63,093 nt of DNA from JAVVEW01 sp032251045 (lineage in GTDB: Bacteria; Pseudomonadota; Gammaproteobacteria; Methylococcales; Methylomonadaceae), in contig JAVVEW010000008.1 of the NCBI GenBank assembly GCA_032251045.1, positions 1 to 63,093 on the forward strand, read 5' to 3'. This document shows, one piece after another, positions 26,447 through 34,809 of this stretch; positions within the stretch are counted from its first letter, which is position 1; every line of letters begins with the position of its first letter. The notes below the pieces were generated by a model. It was not told where the DNA came from and did no database searches. It saw only the letters and a program-made list of their open reading frames with translations. The translations under genes and the position numbers were made by a program.

Positions 26447-29400
26447 CCGACGCGCTCAGTACCGGCAGCCGACGCTATGGCATGGCCTGGTGATGTTCGG
26501 TGTGTTGTTGGTTTTGGGCTTGTCAAGCAGGCCGGTGCTGGCCGACACAGATATGGCGCGACTGGAAGCGCGCTTAACAGCCTTGAGCGAGGCGGGCGAT
26601 AGCCCGCAAAATCAGCAATTGCGCGAGATTTGGCTGCAAAGCCGTCAGTTGCTGGTGGATACGCGGCAATTTAACGCACAAGCCGAGCGTTATACCAACG
26701 AATTACAACGTTATCCCGAGCAATTGGCCAAGCTGGAAAAGCAGTATCAGGCACCGGCACGGCTAACCGAACGCAAGCTGAACAGTCTGTCTTTAGAGCG
26801 CCTGGAGCAATTGCAGGTGATGCTCAAAGTGGCGTTGTTGGAAATGAACAGCGAACGCAAGCGTCATGAGGTCGATATTGAATCCTTGCGCAAACGCACG
26901 GTTGGGGTGCGAGCGGAATTGGCCGAGGTCAATACGGCGCTGAATGAGTTAAACAACCACCCTCAAGCCTTGTCGGTTGTGGAGGCCAGGTTGCAGGAAG
27001 CACTGAAAAATCAGGCCGATTTTCATCGGCAAATGCTGATTGCTAAAATCCGCATGTTGGAACTGGAGTCATTGTTAATTCCCAAGCGATTGGAATTGGC
27101 CGCTCAGGCCGTGTTGCTGCTCAGTCCAGGCATCGATCAGGCGCAACGGGATTTAGATCAGTTGACAGCAAAAATCGAGCAGATCAAGGCTAAACGCCCT
27201 AAGCTGCGGGTGGATCAATCGTTGCAACAGGTGATCGAGCACAACTGGCGTCATCCCGTGTTGCGGCAATTGGCACAAGAGAATCAGCAATTGGCCCGGC
27301 AGCTGACTTTGCATACGGAGCTTGGCCAGGCCGTCACCCTGGCCCATCAGCGTTTGGCCCTGAAAGTGGAACGCCTGGACAAAGGCAAGTCAGCGTTGCA
27401 AAGACGCTTGAACTTGCAGGGGCGGGATGATTTTCTGGGTGCTGAAATTCGCCGCCAGTTACGACATCTGCCGGCGCGTATTGCCTATCAAGCCACCGAA
27501 CAGCAGTTGAACCAGGCACGCCTGTTACAGTTTGCCCTGGAGGAGGAAAAACAAGAGCTGGCCGACAGTCAGACGTATCTCAAGCAGCGCCTGGCCGGCC
27601 AAGCCATCGAGGAGACTGATGAAGATGAGCCGGTTGAGGTGTCATTGTCATTGTTGATCAAGGCGCGCTTGCAATTGGTCGAGCAAACGCTGCCGGTGGT
27701 TTATGGCCACATTAAAGAGCTGGAAAGCTACCTGTTGTTATTGCATCAGTTTAATGAACGCCGCGCCCAGTTTGATACCTTGCTGCGCGAGAATCTGTTG
27801 CTGACGTTAAGCGCCAAACCCTTGTCAGGGACGTTTTTTGCCGATTTTCAACAAGCGTTGCGAACAGCGATGCCACGTTTGCAGGAGGTCGAGTTCGAGC
27901 GGCTGCTGAGCGCGGCGGGCTATCGGCTGGCACCGGTGCTGTTATTGTGCGCGGGCTTTTTTTATTACTGGCGGCGCTATTATCCGGCATGGCGGCAAGA
28001 TGTTCAGCAAGCCGTTGGCAAGATGCAGCAGGACAGAATCCGCTATCCGTTGTTGATGGTGTTGGCCGCGTTGGTGAAAGCGGCGGTGGCCAGCCTGCCG
28101 ATAGCCACGTTGGCTTTTTTGTGGCGAGAACAAGAGGCCACGGCCTTGATGACGGCGCTGGATTTCATGCTGCATGTGCTGGCCCGGGGGGCGTTTTTAT
28201 GGGTTTTGATGCTGGAATTGCTGTCACCCCAAGGTTTGGTTGCCGGGCAGTTCAAGTGCCCGGATGCGTTGCTGGGCTTGTTGTATCGTGGTTTGCGGCG
28301 TCTTGGGCCGGCCTTGTTGACGCTTTCCGGTGTTATCGCCTTCACCGATGCCTGGCCGGATGAGCTGCTTGGCAACACGCTGGGGCGGTCTGCTTTTTTG
28401 TTAAGTTGTGTGTTGATTGCCGCGTTTGCCTGGCAATGGCTGAAAGGCAATGCCGAACTGGCGGGTGTTTGTCAGACACACCGTTTACGCTGGCTCAAAC
28501 ACCCCGGGGTATGGGCTGCGGTGGTTTTTCTGGAGCAGCTTTACATGCTGATCATGGCGGCTCAAGGCTATTATTTCGCCGCCATATTCCAAAAAGTGCT
28601 GGTCATTCAGTCGGTTTTTTGGGTGATGGTCTGTGTATTGGGTTTTTATCTGGCCCATCGGGGGTTGTTGATTACCCAAAGGCGTCTGGCTTATCAGCAG
28701 GCCATGGCTCGACGCAATGAGCTGCGTCAGGCGCGTGCCAGTGCAGCGGCGTCCAGCATCAGCGAAGTCGATGCGATCGATGACTACCAGACTGACATCA
28801 AAACCATTAGCCAACAATCGGCCACCTTGTTGCGTATTATTGCCTGGTTCGCGGTGTTATTAGGCCTTGGCATGATCTGGATGGATGTATTGCCTGCCTT
28901 GAGCTTTTTAGATCGCATTGTCTTGTGGGGCAGTTCCATGGCCACTGAAACCGGTGTCGAAAGCCGCCTGATTACCTTGCGCACGGCTTTATTGACCTTG
29001 TTGGTGATGCTGGTGGTCGTGGCGGCCACGCACAATCTGCCGGGCGCCTTGGAGTTGTTGGTGCTGAGACATCTGGAATTGAACACCGGAACCAGTTATG
29101 CGATTACCAGCTTACTGAAATACTCCATCATGATTGTCGGCTTGGGCTTTTCCTTTCAGCAGCTGGGCTTGGAGTGGGCCAAGTTGCAATGGTTGCTGGC
29201 GGCCCTGAGTGTCGGGCTGGGTTTTGGGCTACAGGAAATTGTCGCCAATTTTGTTTCCGGTCTGATCATTTTATTCGAGCGGCCGATCCGCATCGGTGAT
29301 GTCATTACCCTGGGCAATATTGATGGCATTGTCAGCCGCATTCACATTCGTGCGACCACTTTGATCGATTTCAATCGTAAAGAAGTGTTAGTGCCTAATA

Positions 29401-29765
29401 AAACCTTTATCACCGAGCAGCTCACTAATTGGTCGTTAAATGATCAGGTGACGCGCTTGCAAATTCCTGTTGGCATCGCTTATGGCTCGGATTGCCAGAA
29501 GGCGTTGACCTTGTTGACCGAAATCGCCCGCGTCCACCCTAAAGTCATGCCTGACCCCGAGCCTTATGCGTTGTTCATGGCTTTTGGCGATAGCGCGCTG
29601 AATCTGGAGCTAAGAGTCTACGTTGACGATATCGACAGCCGTTTAGGCGTACTTAACGACTTGCATCTGGCCATCAACGAAAGCTTCCTGCAGGCGGGCA
29701 TCGTGATTGCTTTTCCCCAATTGGATGTGCATTTACATTCGGGTGAACAACGACAAAATGGCTAA
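26430..29765 (+). CDS. MscK/KefA-like large mechanosensitive channel
   Basis: About 1111 residues. A signal peptide (GVLLVLGLSSRPVLA) is followed by a long coiled-coil-rich periplasmic region to about 480, a series of membrane spans to about 920, and the C-terminal MscS pore and cytosolic vestibule. The latter is marked by SVGLGFGLQEIVANFVSG, LFERPIRIGD and VLVPNKTFITE. Large MscS relatives such as MscK and MscM gate under hypo-osmotic stress. The start is ATG 26430 or 26436, both inside the end of the GGDEF/EAL gene, and the frame is open upstream to GTG 26397. No Shine-Dalgarno is clear, so translation may depend on coupling. Confidence 0.9.
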   Translation: MTMRHSRRAQYRQPTLWHGLVMFGVLLVLGLSSRPVLADTDMARLEARLTALSEAGDSPQNQQLREIWLQSRQLLVDTRQFNAQAERYTNELQRYPEQLAKLEKQYQAPARLTERKLNSLSLERLEQLQVMLKVALLEMNSERKRHEVDIESLRKRTVGVRAELAEVNTALNELNNHPQALSVVEARLQEALKNQADFHRQMLIAKIRMLELESLLIPKRLELAAQAVLLLSPGIDQAQRDLDQLTAKIEQIKAKRPKLRVDQSLQQVIEHNWRHPVLRQLAQENQQLARQLTLHTELGQAVTLAHQRLALKVERLDKGKSALQRRLNLQGRDDFLGAEIRRQLRHLPARIAYQATEQQLNQARLLQFALEEEKQELADSQTYLKQRLAGQAIEETDEDEPVEVSLSLLIKARLQLVEQTLPVVYGHIKELESYLLLLHQFNERRAQFDTLLRENLLLTLSAKPLSGTFFADFQQALRTAMPRLQEVEFERLLSAAGYRLAPVLLLCAGFFYYWRRYYPAWRQDVQQAVGKMQQDRIRYPLLMVLAALVKAAVASLPIATLAFLWREQEATALMTALDFMLHVLARGAFLWVLMLELLSPQGLVAGQFKCPDALLGLLYRGLRRLGPALLTLSGVIAFTDAWPDELLGNTLGRSAFLLSCVLIAAFAWQWLKGNAELAGVCQTHRLRWLKHPGVWAAVVFLEQLYMLIMAAQGYYFAAIFQKVLVIQSVFWVMVCVLGFYLAHRGLLITQRRLAYQQAMARRNELRQARASAAASSISEVDAIDDYQTDIKTISQQSATLLRIIAWFAVLLGLGMIWMDVLPALSFLDRIVLWGSSMATETGVESRLITLRTALLTLLVMLVVVAATHNLPGALELLVLRHLELNTGTSYAITSLLKYSIMIVGLGFSFQQLGLEWAKLQWLLAALSVGLGFGLQEIVANFVSGLIILFERPIRIGDVITLGNIDGIVSRIHIRATTLIDFNRKEVLVPNKTFITEQLTNWSLNDQVTRLQIPVGIAYGSDCQKALTLLTEIARVHPKVMPDPEPYALFMAFGDSALNLELRVYVDDIDSRLGVLNDLHLAINESFLQAGIVIAFPQLDVHLHSGEQRQNG

Positions 29766-29831
29766 CAAAACTTCTTTACTTTTCGGTGTAAACGTGAGAA
29801 ATAGTCAAGTTTTTTCAGGAGAACGAAGTTA

Positions 29832-30041
29832 ATGGTCAACAAATCTTCCGATGATTTATCCGATGATATTGATTATGACGATGATGATCAGGATGCGACC
29901 GATAATGGAAGCTTGGGGTCTGATGACCGCTTGTCAGCAGACCACAAAATCGATGCCCGTCGCAAAATCGAGCTGTACTGGGAAAAGCGGCGTTTGCGCG
30001 AAGAACTGGGTGATGTTGAAGATTGGGAACTGGATTTCTGA
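29832..30041 (+). CDS. Small acidic protein, PA3496-like
   Basis: A 69-residue protein with a strong AGGAG site before ATG 29832. The first half is almost all Asp, Ser and Glu. The second half has a basic-acidic helix (ARRKIELYWEKRRLREELGD) and ends in DWELDF. This pattern matches the small PA3496 family, called a putative envelope integrity protein in annotations, whose actual role is unclear. A terminator follows 22 bases after the stop. Confidence 0.7.
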   Translation: MVNKSSDDLSDDIDYDDDDQDATDNGSLGSDDRLSADHKIDARRKIELYWEKRRLREELGDVEDWELDF

Positions 30042-30063
30042 CCGGGCGGACGGCAAATAGCAC

Positions 30064-30092
30064 ACCGCCCCAGAAAACCGGGGCGGTATTTG
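30064..30092 (+). terminator. Intrinsic terminator
   Basis: An 8-bp perfect stem ACCGCCCC/GGGGCGGT with an 8-base loop is followed by ATTTGTTG. It closes the transcript of the small acidic protein. Confidence 0.7.
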
Positions 30093-30183
30093 TTGGCATG
30101 GATGAGCGGCATTGAGCTAGAATTCCAATACTGGCGTCAAATGGCATCAGTTAATGACATTAAAAAAACCATGAGGAGAAATC

Positions 30184-30534
30184 ATGTCTGAAACAGGAAA
30201 ATTATTTTATGCGGTGATCGGTGTGTTTGTGGTCGGTGGCATTCTGGTCTGGAGCAGCAAACAAGACGCCAAACAAGAAAGCGAGCAAGCCTCGATGATT
30301 CGGGCCTATGCGGCCATGCAAGGCATGGCGTCAAAAAAATGCCCGGCCGCAATTACTAAAGCAACCGGCGAAACGGTTTACGCCGCAGCTAAAACAGACA
30401 GTGATAAGCAGTCGTATGTCACTTTGCATTATCAGGGCGAGCAAAAATTCACCCAAGCCTCCTGCACCTTGCGCAATGACATCGGTGGTATTTCCGAGCT
30501 GATTATCGATGGCAAAACCTTACTTAAGAAATAA
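30184..30534 (+). CDS. Small membrane-anchored protein of unknown function
   Basis: A 116-residue protein with GAGGAG before the ATG. Residues 7-24 form one hydrophobic span (FYAVIGVFVVGGILVW), probably a signal anchor, leaving a 90-residue periplasmic domain. That domain has two cysteines (KKCPAAI and ASCTLRN) that could pair. No family is recognised. Its stop overlaps the next start (TAATG), so the two genes are probably co-translated. Confidence 0.7.
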   Translation: MSETGKLFYAVIGVFVVGGILVWSSKQDAKQESEQASMIRAYAAMQGMASKKCPAAITKATGETVYAAAKTDSDKQSYVTLHYQGEQKFTQASCTLRNDIGGISELIIDGKTLLKK

Positions 30535-31550
30535 TGGCTATGTCTACGAGCAAATCGGTACGGTGGGGAATTATTGGCGCGGCACGCGTTAATCAACGTT
30601 TACTGCCGGCCATTATCGAGGCCGAGCACAGTGAGTTGGTGGCTGTCGCCAGTCGTCGTCCGGGGGCGGCCGCTGAAGTGTTACATGCTTATGCGCCTGA
30701 AGGTCACCCTGCCGCTACTTATGATGACCCTGACGCACTGTTGGCGGATGAGCGCATTGATGCGGTTTATTTGCCTATGGCTAACAAGGAACATGCGCAA
30801 TGGGCGCTGCGAGCCATTGCCGCCGGTAAGCATGTTTTGTGCGAGAAGCCGATGGCACTGACCGTAACTGATATTGACGCTATGGCCGAACAGGCCGATA
30901 AACAGGGCGTGTTACTGATGGAAGGTTTTATGTATCGCTTTCATCCGCAACATGCCCGGGTTTATGCCTTGCTGGAATCCGGTTTGATCGGTGATGTGCG
31001 CAGTGTGCGTACCAGCTTTGCCTTTATGATGCGCCCGGCACGTCGTTATCGTCTGGCGGATTCAATGAGGCAAGGCGGTGGCGCCATGTGGGATATTGGT
31101 TGTTATGCGATCCATGCGTTGCGCAGTTTTATGCCCGGTGACCCGGTCGCGGTCAATGCCATGGCCACGCTGACCGACAGCGGCGCCGATACCGGAGCTT
31201 GCGGCACGCTGGATTATGGCGCAGGCCGTTACGGCCTGTTCGAATTCAGTTTCGAGCATGCAAGGCGCAGCGAATATGAAATTATTGGTACCGAAGGCGG
31301 CCTGAAATGCCATACCGTCTGGCAGTTGCCCGGTGATGTTCCTGTCATCAGTTGGTGGACAGAGTCAGGGCAGCAGTGTGAAGAGCGCTTGCCCGAGGCC
31401 AATCATTTTCGTCTGGAAATCGAGCATTTCAATGATTGTCTGTTAAACGGCAAAAAACCGTTGTTAACCCATGCGGATGCGCGCATGAATTGTCGAGTCA
31501 TCAATGCCGCACTGGACAGTATCGAGCAGGGTGTGACCATGAAGCTATAA
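30534..31550 (+). CDS. Gfo/Idh/MocA family oxidoreductase
   Basis: A 338-residue NAD(P)-dependent dehydrogenase. The N-terminal Rossmann part (RWGIIGAARVNQRLL) is followed by the family signature CEKPMA near residue 103 and the catalytic-type Tyr/His region MEGFMYRFHPQH. Substrates of this family are sugars, inositol or related cyclic polyols, and the one here cannot be read from sequence. The start is ATG 30534 overlapping the previous stop; ATG 30540 is an alternative. A strong terminator follows. Confidence 0.9.
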   Translation: MAMSTSKSVRWGIIGAARVNQRLLPAIIEAEHSELVAVASRRPGAAAEVLHAYAPEGHPAATYDDPDALLADERIDAVYLPMANKEHAQWALRAIAAGKHVLCEKPMALTVTDIDAMAEQADKQGVLLMEGFMYRFHPQHARVYALLESGLIGDVRSVRTSFAFMMRPARRYRLADSMRQGGGAMWDIGCYAIHALRSFMPGDPVAVNAMATLTDSGADTGACGTLDYGAGRYGLFEFSFEHARRSEYEIIGTEGGLKCHTVWQLPGDVPVISWWTESGQQCEERLPEANHFRLEIEHFNDCLLNGKKPLLTHADARMNCRVINAALDSIEQGVTMKL

Positions 31551-31597
31551 CGCAGTGCTGCCTGCAAAGCGGTGGCTGTTTGCGTCGATGAAATAAG

Positions 31598-31635
31598 AAA
31601 AGCCGTTCAGGTTCAGAACCAGAACGGCTTTTTTG
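31598..31635. terminator. Bidirectional intrinsic terminator
   Basis: The arms AAAAGCCGTTC and GAACGGCTTTT(TT) pair exactly, with A and T tracts on both sides. It serves the oxidoreductase gene on the plus strand and the SmbP-like gene on the minus strand. Confidence 0.88.
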
Positions 31636-31653
31636 TGGTCAACAAGCTTGGGA

Positions 31654-31992
31654 TTATTTGCCGATGGAGTTGCGCAAATGTTCGATCGCTGTGTTGGTGT
31701 GCTCGGCTGAAACTTTGGCATGACCTTTTTCAGCATGTTCGATAGCTACTTTCAGGTGCTTGACGGCTTCAGTCGTATGCTTGTGAGCTTCGGCATGTTC
31801 TTTTTCCGAAGCTTTGGCGTGTTTCAAGGCTTCTTTGGCGTGCTCCAGAGCCTGGGGTGCGTGACCATCAACACCGTGGGCGGCTGATGAAGCAGAGTGT
31901 TCCAGCGCTAATGCGGTGTGATGTTCCAGAGCGTTTGCGTTGGCTGCAAACAACAAACCTGAACTTAAAAGCGCCAAGGCAATTTTTTTCAT
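31654..31992 (-). CDS. SmbP-like histidine-rich periplasmic metal-binding protein
   Basis: A 112-residue exported protein with a signal peptide (residues 1-21, ANANA). The mature part has 15 histidines spaced as heptad-like A-x-E-H-A/K-H-A units (ALEHAKEALKHAKA, AVKHLKVAIEHAE). This is the layout of SmbP from Nitrosomonas europaea, a four-helix small metal-binding protein that binds copper and other divalent metals. A buffering role in the periplasm is likely but inferred. GAGGT precedes the ATG. It is transcribed away from mltB. Confidence 0.85.
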   Translation of the reverse strand: MKKIALALLSSGLLFAANANALEHHTALALEHSASSAAHGVDGHAPQALEHAKEALKHAKASEKEHAEAHKHTTEAVKHLKVAIEHAEKGHAKVSAEHTNTAIEHLRNSIGK

Positions 31993-32060
31993 GATTCAAC
32001 CTCAAATTACAGTTAACAAAATTCAAATATCCCGCCTAAGGCAGGTGGTTAAGGGTATGA

Positions 32061-32089
32061 TTGAAAACCCCTATTGGTCAGTTTATACA
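32061..32089 (+). promoter_or_regulatory. Sigma-70-type promoter for the mltB operon
   Basis: TTGAAA (32061-32066) and TATACA (32084-32089) are separated by 17 bases, close to the consensus. The pair lies about 130 bases before mltB, in the divergent gap between it and the SmbP-like gene. Confidence 0.6.
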
Positions 32090-32218
32090 ATATCAGTGAA
32101 TTTACAACAGCAATGTCCACCCAGGACTGGGCGGGCGGGCTGTTTCAGGTCGGTCACTAAAGTGTACCAAGCCAGGCCAAAAGCCGTCACTCCATGTTTT
32201 TTGAAAAACGTTAGGGCC

Positions 32219-33400
32219 ATGAAAAGTCATTATTGGATTATATGTGTGTTGTTGTCTGCAGTCGTGACCGGTTGTACCGTGGCGGTAAAAGATTCTCGGG
32301 CGGATTTGCCTGTCCCGAACAATCCGAACTCGGCACAGGCCAAGGCGGCGCCAACAGTACAGACTGATACACCGGCGTTGTCAGGCGCATTTCATGCCAC
32401 TCGCTTAACCGGTGATTACGCAGATTATGCTGCGGTCAAGATATTCATTGAACATTTAGTCGCACAGCACGGCTTTCGTCGCGAATATCTTTACGGTTTG
32501 TTTTCAGAGGCTAAGCGTAAACAATGGACGCTGAATTATCTGCGTAAAAGTGACCGACGCAATCAAACACAAGGTCCGCCGGGCATGGCCTTGTCACCGG
32601 GTAGCTGGTCACGCTACCGGGCGAAGTTTGTCGACCCGCAACATATCAAAGACGGCGTGGCCTTTTGGCAACATTATCGCACCGCCTTGCAACGCGCCGA
32701 GCAAGCCTATGGCGTCCCGGCTGAATATATTTTAGCCATTTTAGGTGTTGAGACCCGGTTTGGTGGTTTTGTCGGCAATCATCGTATTATCGATGCATTA
32801 ACGACTCTGGCGTTTGATTATTCGCGCCGGGCAGATTATTTTCGCACCGAACTAGAGAATTATTTAATCATGGCCTCGGCAGAAGGCTTTAATCCCACGC
32901 AACCGAAAGGCTCTTATGCAGGTGCCATGGGATTGGGACAATTCATGCCCAGCAGCTTTCTGAACTGGGCGGTTGATTTCAATGGCGATGGCCATAAAAA
33001 TCTTTGGACGCCTGTCGATGCCATTGGCAGCGTTGCGCATTATTTACAGGCACATGGCTGGCAGACCGGGCGGCCTGTGGTGACGCCGGCCAAAGCCCGC
33101 CATCGTCATGACCCTTATCAGCTGGAAACCGGATATCGTAAACAATACAGCCTGGCCCAATTAAAAACCTTTGGCATTACGCCAAAGCAGGATTGTCCAT
33201 GCCAGGAACCGGTGCATGTGTTGTTTCTCAGTTTTGCCAAACATCATGAGTACTGGCTCGGTCATGCCAATTTTTATGTTATCACTCGCTATAACCATAG
33301 CTCATACTATGCGATGGCGGTGCATGATCTGGCTCAGGCGATCAAGCAAGCCTGGAACCGCATTGTTCGGGTGCAACCCAGCACGGAGCGCAACGGATGA
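32219..33400 (+). CDS. mltB: Membrane-bound lytic murein transglycosylase B
   Basis: A 393-residue lipoprotein that cleaves peptidoglycan to 1,6-anhydromuropeptides. The start at ATG 32219 gives a lipobox (VVTGC, Cys19); the frame is open 93 codons further upstream without one. The catalytic Glu lies in AILGVETRFGGFVGNHRI. The GAMGLGQFMPSSFLNWAVDFNGDG and DAIGSVAHYLQAHGW blocks are family hallmarks. It heads a plus-strand operon, and the next gene overlaps by four bases. Confidence 0.95.
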   Translation: MKSHYWIICVLLSAVVTGCTVAVKDSRADLPVPNNPNSAQAKAAPTVQTDTPALSGAFHATRLTGDYADYAAVKIFIEHLVAQHGFRREYLYGLFSEAKRKQWTLNYLRKSDRRNQTQGPPGMALSPGSWSRYRAKFVDPQHIKDGVAFWQHYRTALQRAEQAYGVPAEYILAILGVETRFGGFVGNHRIIDALTTLAFDYSRRADYFRTELENYLIMASAEGFNPTQPKGSYAGAMGLGQFMPSSFLNWAVDFNGDGHKNLWTPVDAIGSVAHYLQAHGWQTGRPVVTPAKARHRHDPYQLETGYRKQYSLAQLKTFGITPKQDCPCQEPVHVLFLSFAKHHEYWLGHANFYVITRYNHSSYYAMAVHDLAQAIKQAWNRIVRVQPSTERNG

Positions 33401-34185
33401 CAACGTGTTTGACCTGTCACAGCCTTTGTCTGGCAGAAGCCTTTCGTTTTTCCGAACTTTGCGATGATGTGCTGGCCTCGCTACGCGCTCAGTTTGTGCG
33501 TAATACACTCGTTGTCGATTACAAAACCGGCTATGCCATTATTTTTGATCATGGCGTGGTGGTGTTCTGGAATGTCTCTTTGGATGATCGTGAGGAGCTG
33601 TTGAAGCGCTTGCTTGAGTTTGCGGAAAAGCCGGAAAAACAGCGCCATGAAGACCGCTTCACCTATCAGGTCGATGGTCAAGGCCAGGAGCGCATCAAAC
33701 ACGATCATATTCAGCTGCAATCCGATGATCTGGATGTCTTTCTCGCCTTGTCTCATGCTTTAGGTCAATCCATTAAGCTGGCTGCCTTCGAGGCCCGGGC
33801 GCTGGATACGATTCAAGCCACCAAACATCTGCCCGAATCCCTGGCCCGCCATGGCATGATCAAGCAAGACCGCAGAACCATGGCCAAAATTCGGGGTCAG
33901 TTATATTTAGCGAAAAGTGACATCATTCTTAATTATGATTTGCTGGATACGCCGGAGTTCTTTTGGGAATATCCAGAATATCAGCATCTTTACGCATTGG
34001 TCGCCAATTATCTGGAAATTTCGCCGCGCACCGAAGTGCTGGCAAAAAAACTGGAAACGATTCATGAGTTGTTGGAAATGCTTGCGGATGAACAAAAACA
34101 TCAGCATTCGTCAAATCTGGAATGGATTATCATCTGGTTGATTGCGGTGGAAATCCTCATGACGTTGTGGGACAAATGGTTTTAA
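33397..34185 (+). CDS. RMND1/DUF155 family membrane protein
   Basis: A 262-residue protein of the DUF155 family, known from yeast Rmd1/Rmd8 and human RMND1, which is needed for mitochondrial translation. Bacterial function is unknown. Family blocks include GYAIIFDHGVVVFWNVS and the C-terminal LLDTPEFFWEYPEYQHLY followed by ISPRTEVLAKKLETIHELLEML. The very C-terminus is a hydrophobic span (about 241-258). It overlaps mltB by ATGA and precedes two secreted-protein genes. Confidence 0.88.
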   Translation: MTTCLTCHSLCLAEAFRFSELCDDVLASLRAQFVRNTLVVDYKTGYAIIFDHGVVVFWNVSLDDREELLKRLLEFAEKPEKQRHEDRFTYQVDGQGQERIKHDHIQLQSDDLDVFLALSHALGQSIKLAAFEARALDTIQATKHLPESLARHGMIKQDRRTMAKIRGQLYLAKSDIILNYDLLDTPEFFWEYPEYQHLYALVANYLEISPRTEVLAKKLETIHELLEMLADEQKHQHSSNLEWIIIWLIAVEILMTLWDKWF

Positions 34186-34212
34186 GTGCTGCTTTTCAGA
34201 GGAGATAGGCTT

Positions 34213-34809
34213 ATGTTACGTGGGTTATTGTTGTGTTTTCTGCTGCTGCCTGGATTGGTTCAGGCCACCACGATTCGTGCTGTGGATATGGATCAATTGT
34301 TAAAGCACAGTCAGTTGATTTTTATCGGCCAGGTGAGGGGGCGAGAGGTGCTGACAGACCCTTCGAGCGAACGCTTGTTTACCCGCGTGCATTTTGCCGT
34401 TCAGGAGGTGTTGAAGGGCGCTCTGACAACACCTGAACTCACGCTGGATTTTTTAGGTGGCCAGCAAGGTGATCGGGTCGAGCAGGTGGCCGAAATGGTG
34501 TATCCCTACGACCAGGAAGTCGGCGTGTATTTTGTTGAAGCGCCGGAACAACGCCTGGTGAATCCATTTTATGGCTGGACGCAGGGGCATTTTGTCAGCG
34601 TTCAAGATGCGGATGGTATCAACCGTATTCGCACCGCGACCGGTCAGTGGGTTACTGGCCTGGATTTTACCTCGACAGTGACTGCCAGTCAGGTCAGTCG
34701 CGATATCGCTGAGGGCGTTCAGGTGCGCGCTATCGGACAATCACGACCGGCGATGACTTTGTTTGATTTCAAGCAGGCGATTCAAGAATACCTGGAGATA
34801 CGGCCATGA
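34213..34809 (+). CDS. Exported protein paired with a matrixin protease
   Basis: A 198-residue protein with GAGGAG before ATG 34213 and a signal peptide ending near VQA. The frame extends upstream to 34186 but would then precede the ribosome-binding site. The mature chain resembles small secreted proteins that in myxobacteria and other groups sit beside matrixin genes: a beta-rich fold with LLKHSQLIFIGQVRG, VHFAVQEVLKG, TLDFLGGQQGD and GWTQGHFVSV. I know no proven function. Its stop overlaps the protease start by four bases, suggesting a joint role such as substrate, chaperone or inhibitor; this is inference. Confidence 0.75.
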   Translation: MLRGLLLCFLLLPGLVQATTIRAVDMDQLLKHSQLIFIGQVRGREVLTDPSSERLFTRVHFAVQEVLKGALTTPELTLDFLGGQQGDRVEQVAEMVYPYDQEVGVYFVEAPEQRLVNPFYGWTQGHFVSVQDADGINRIRTATGQWVTGLDFTSTVTASQVSRDIAEGVQVRAIGQSRPAMTLFDFKQAIQEYLEIRP

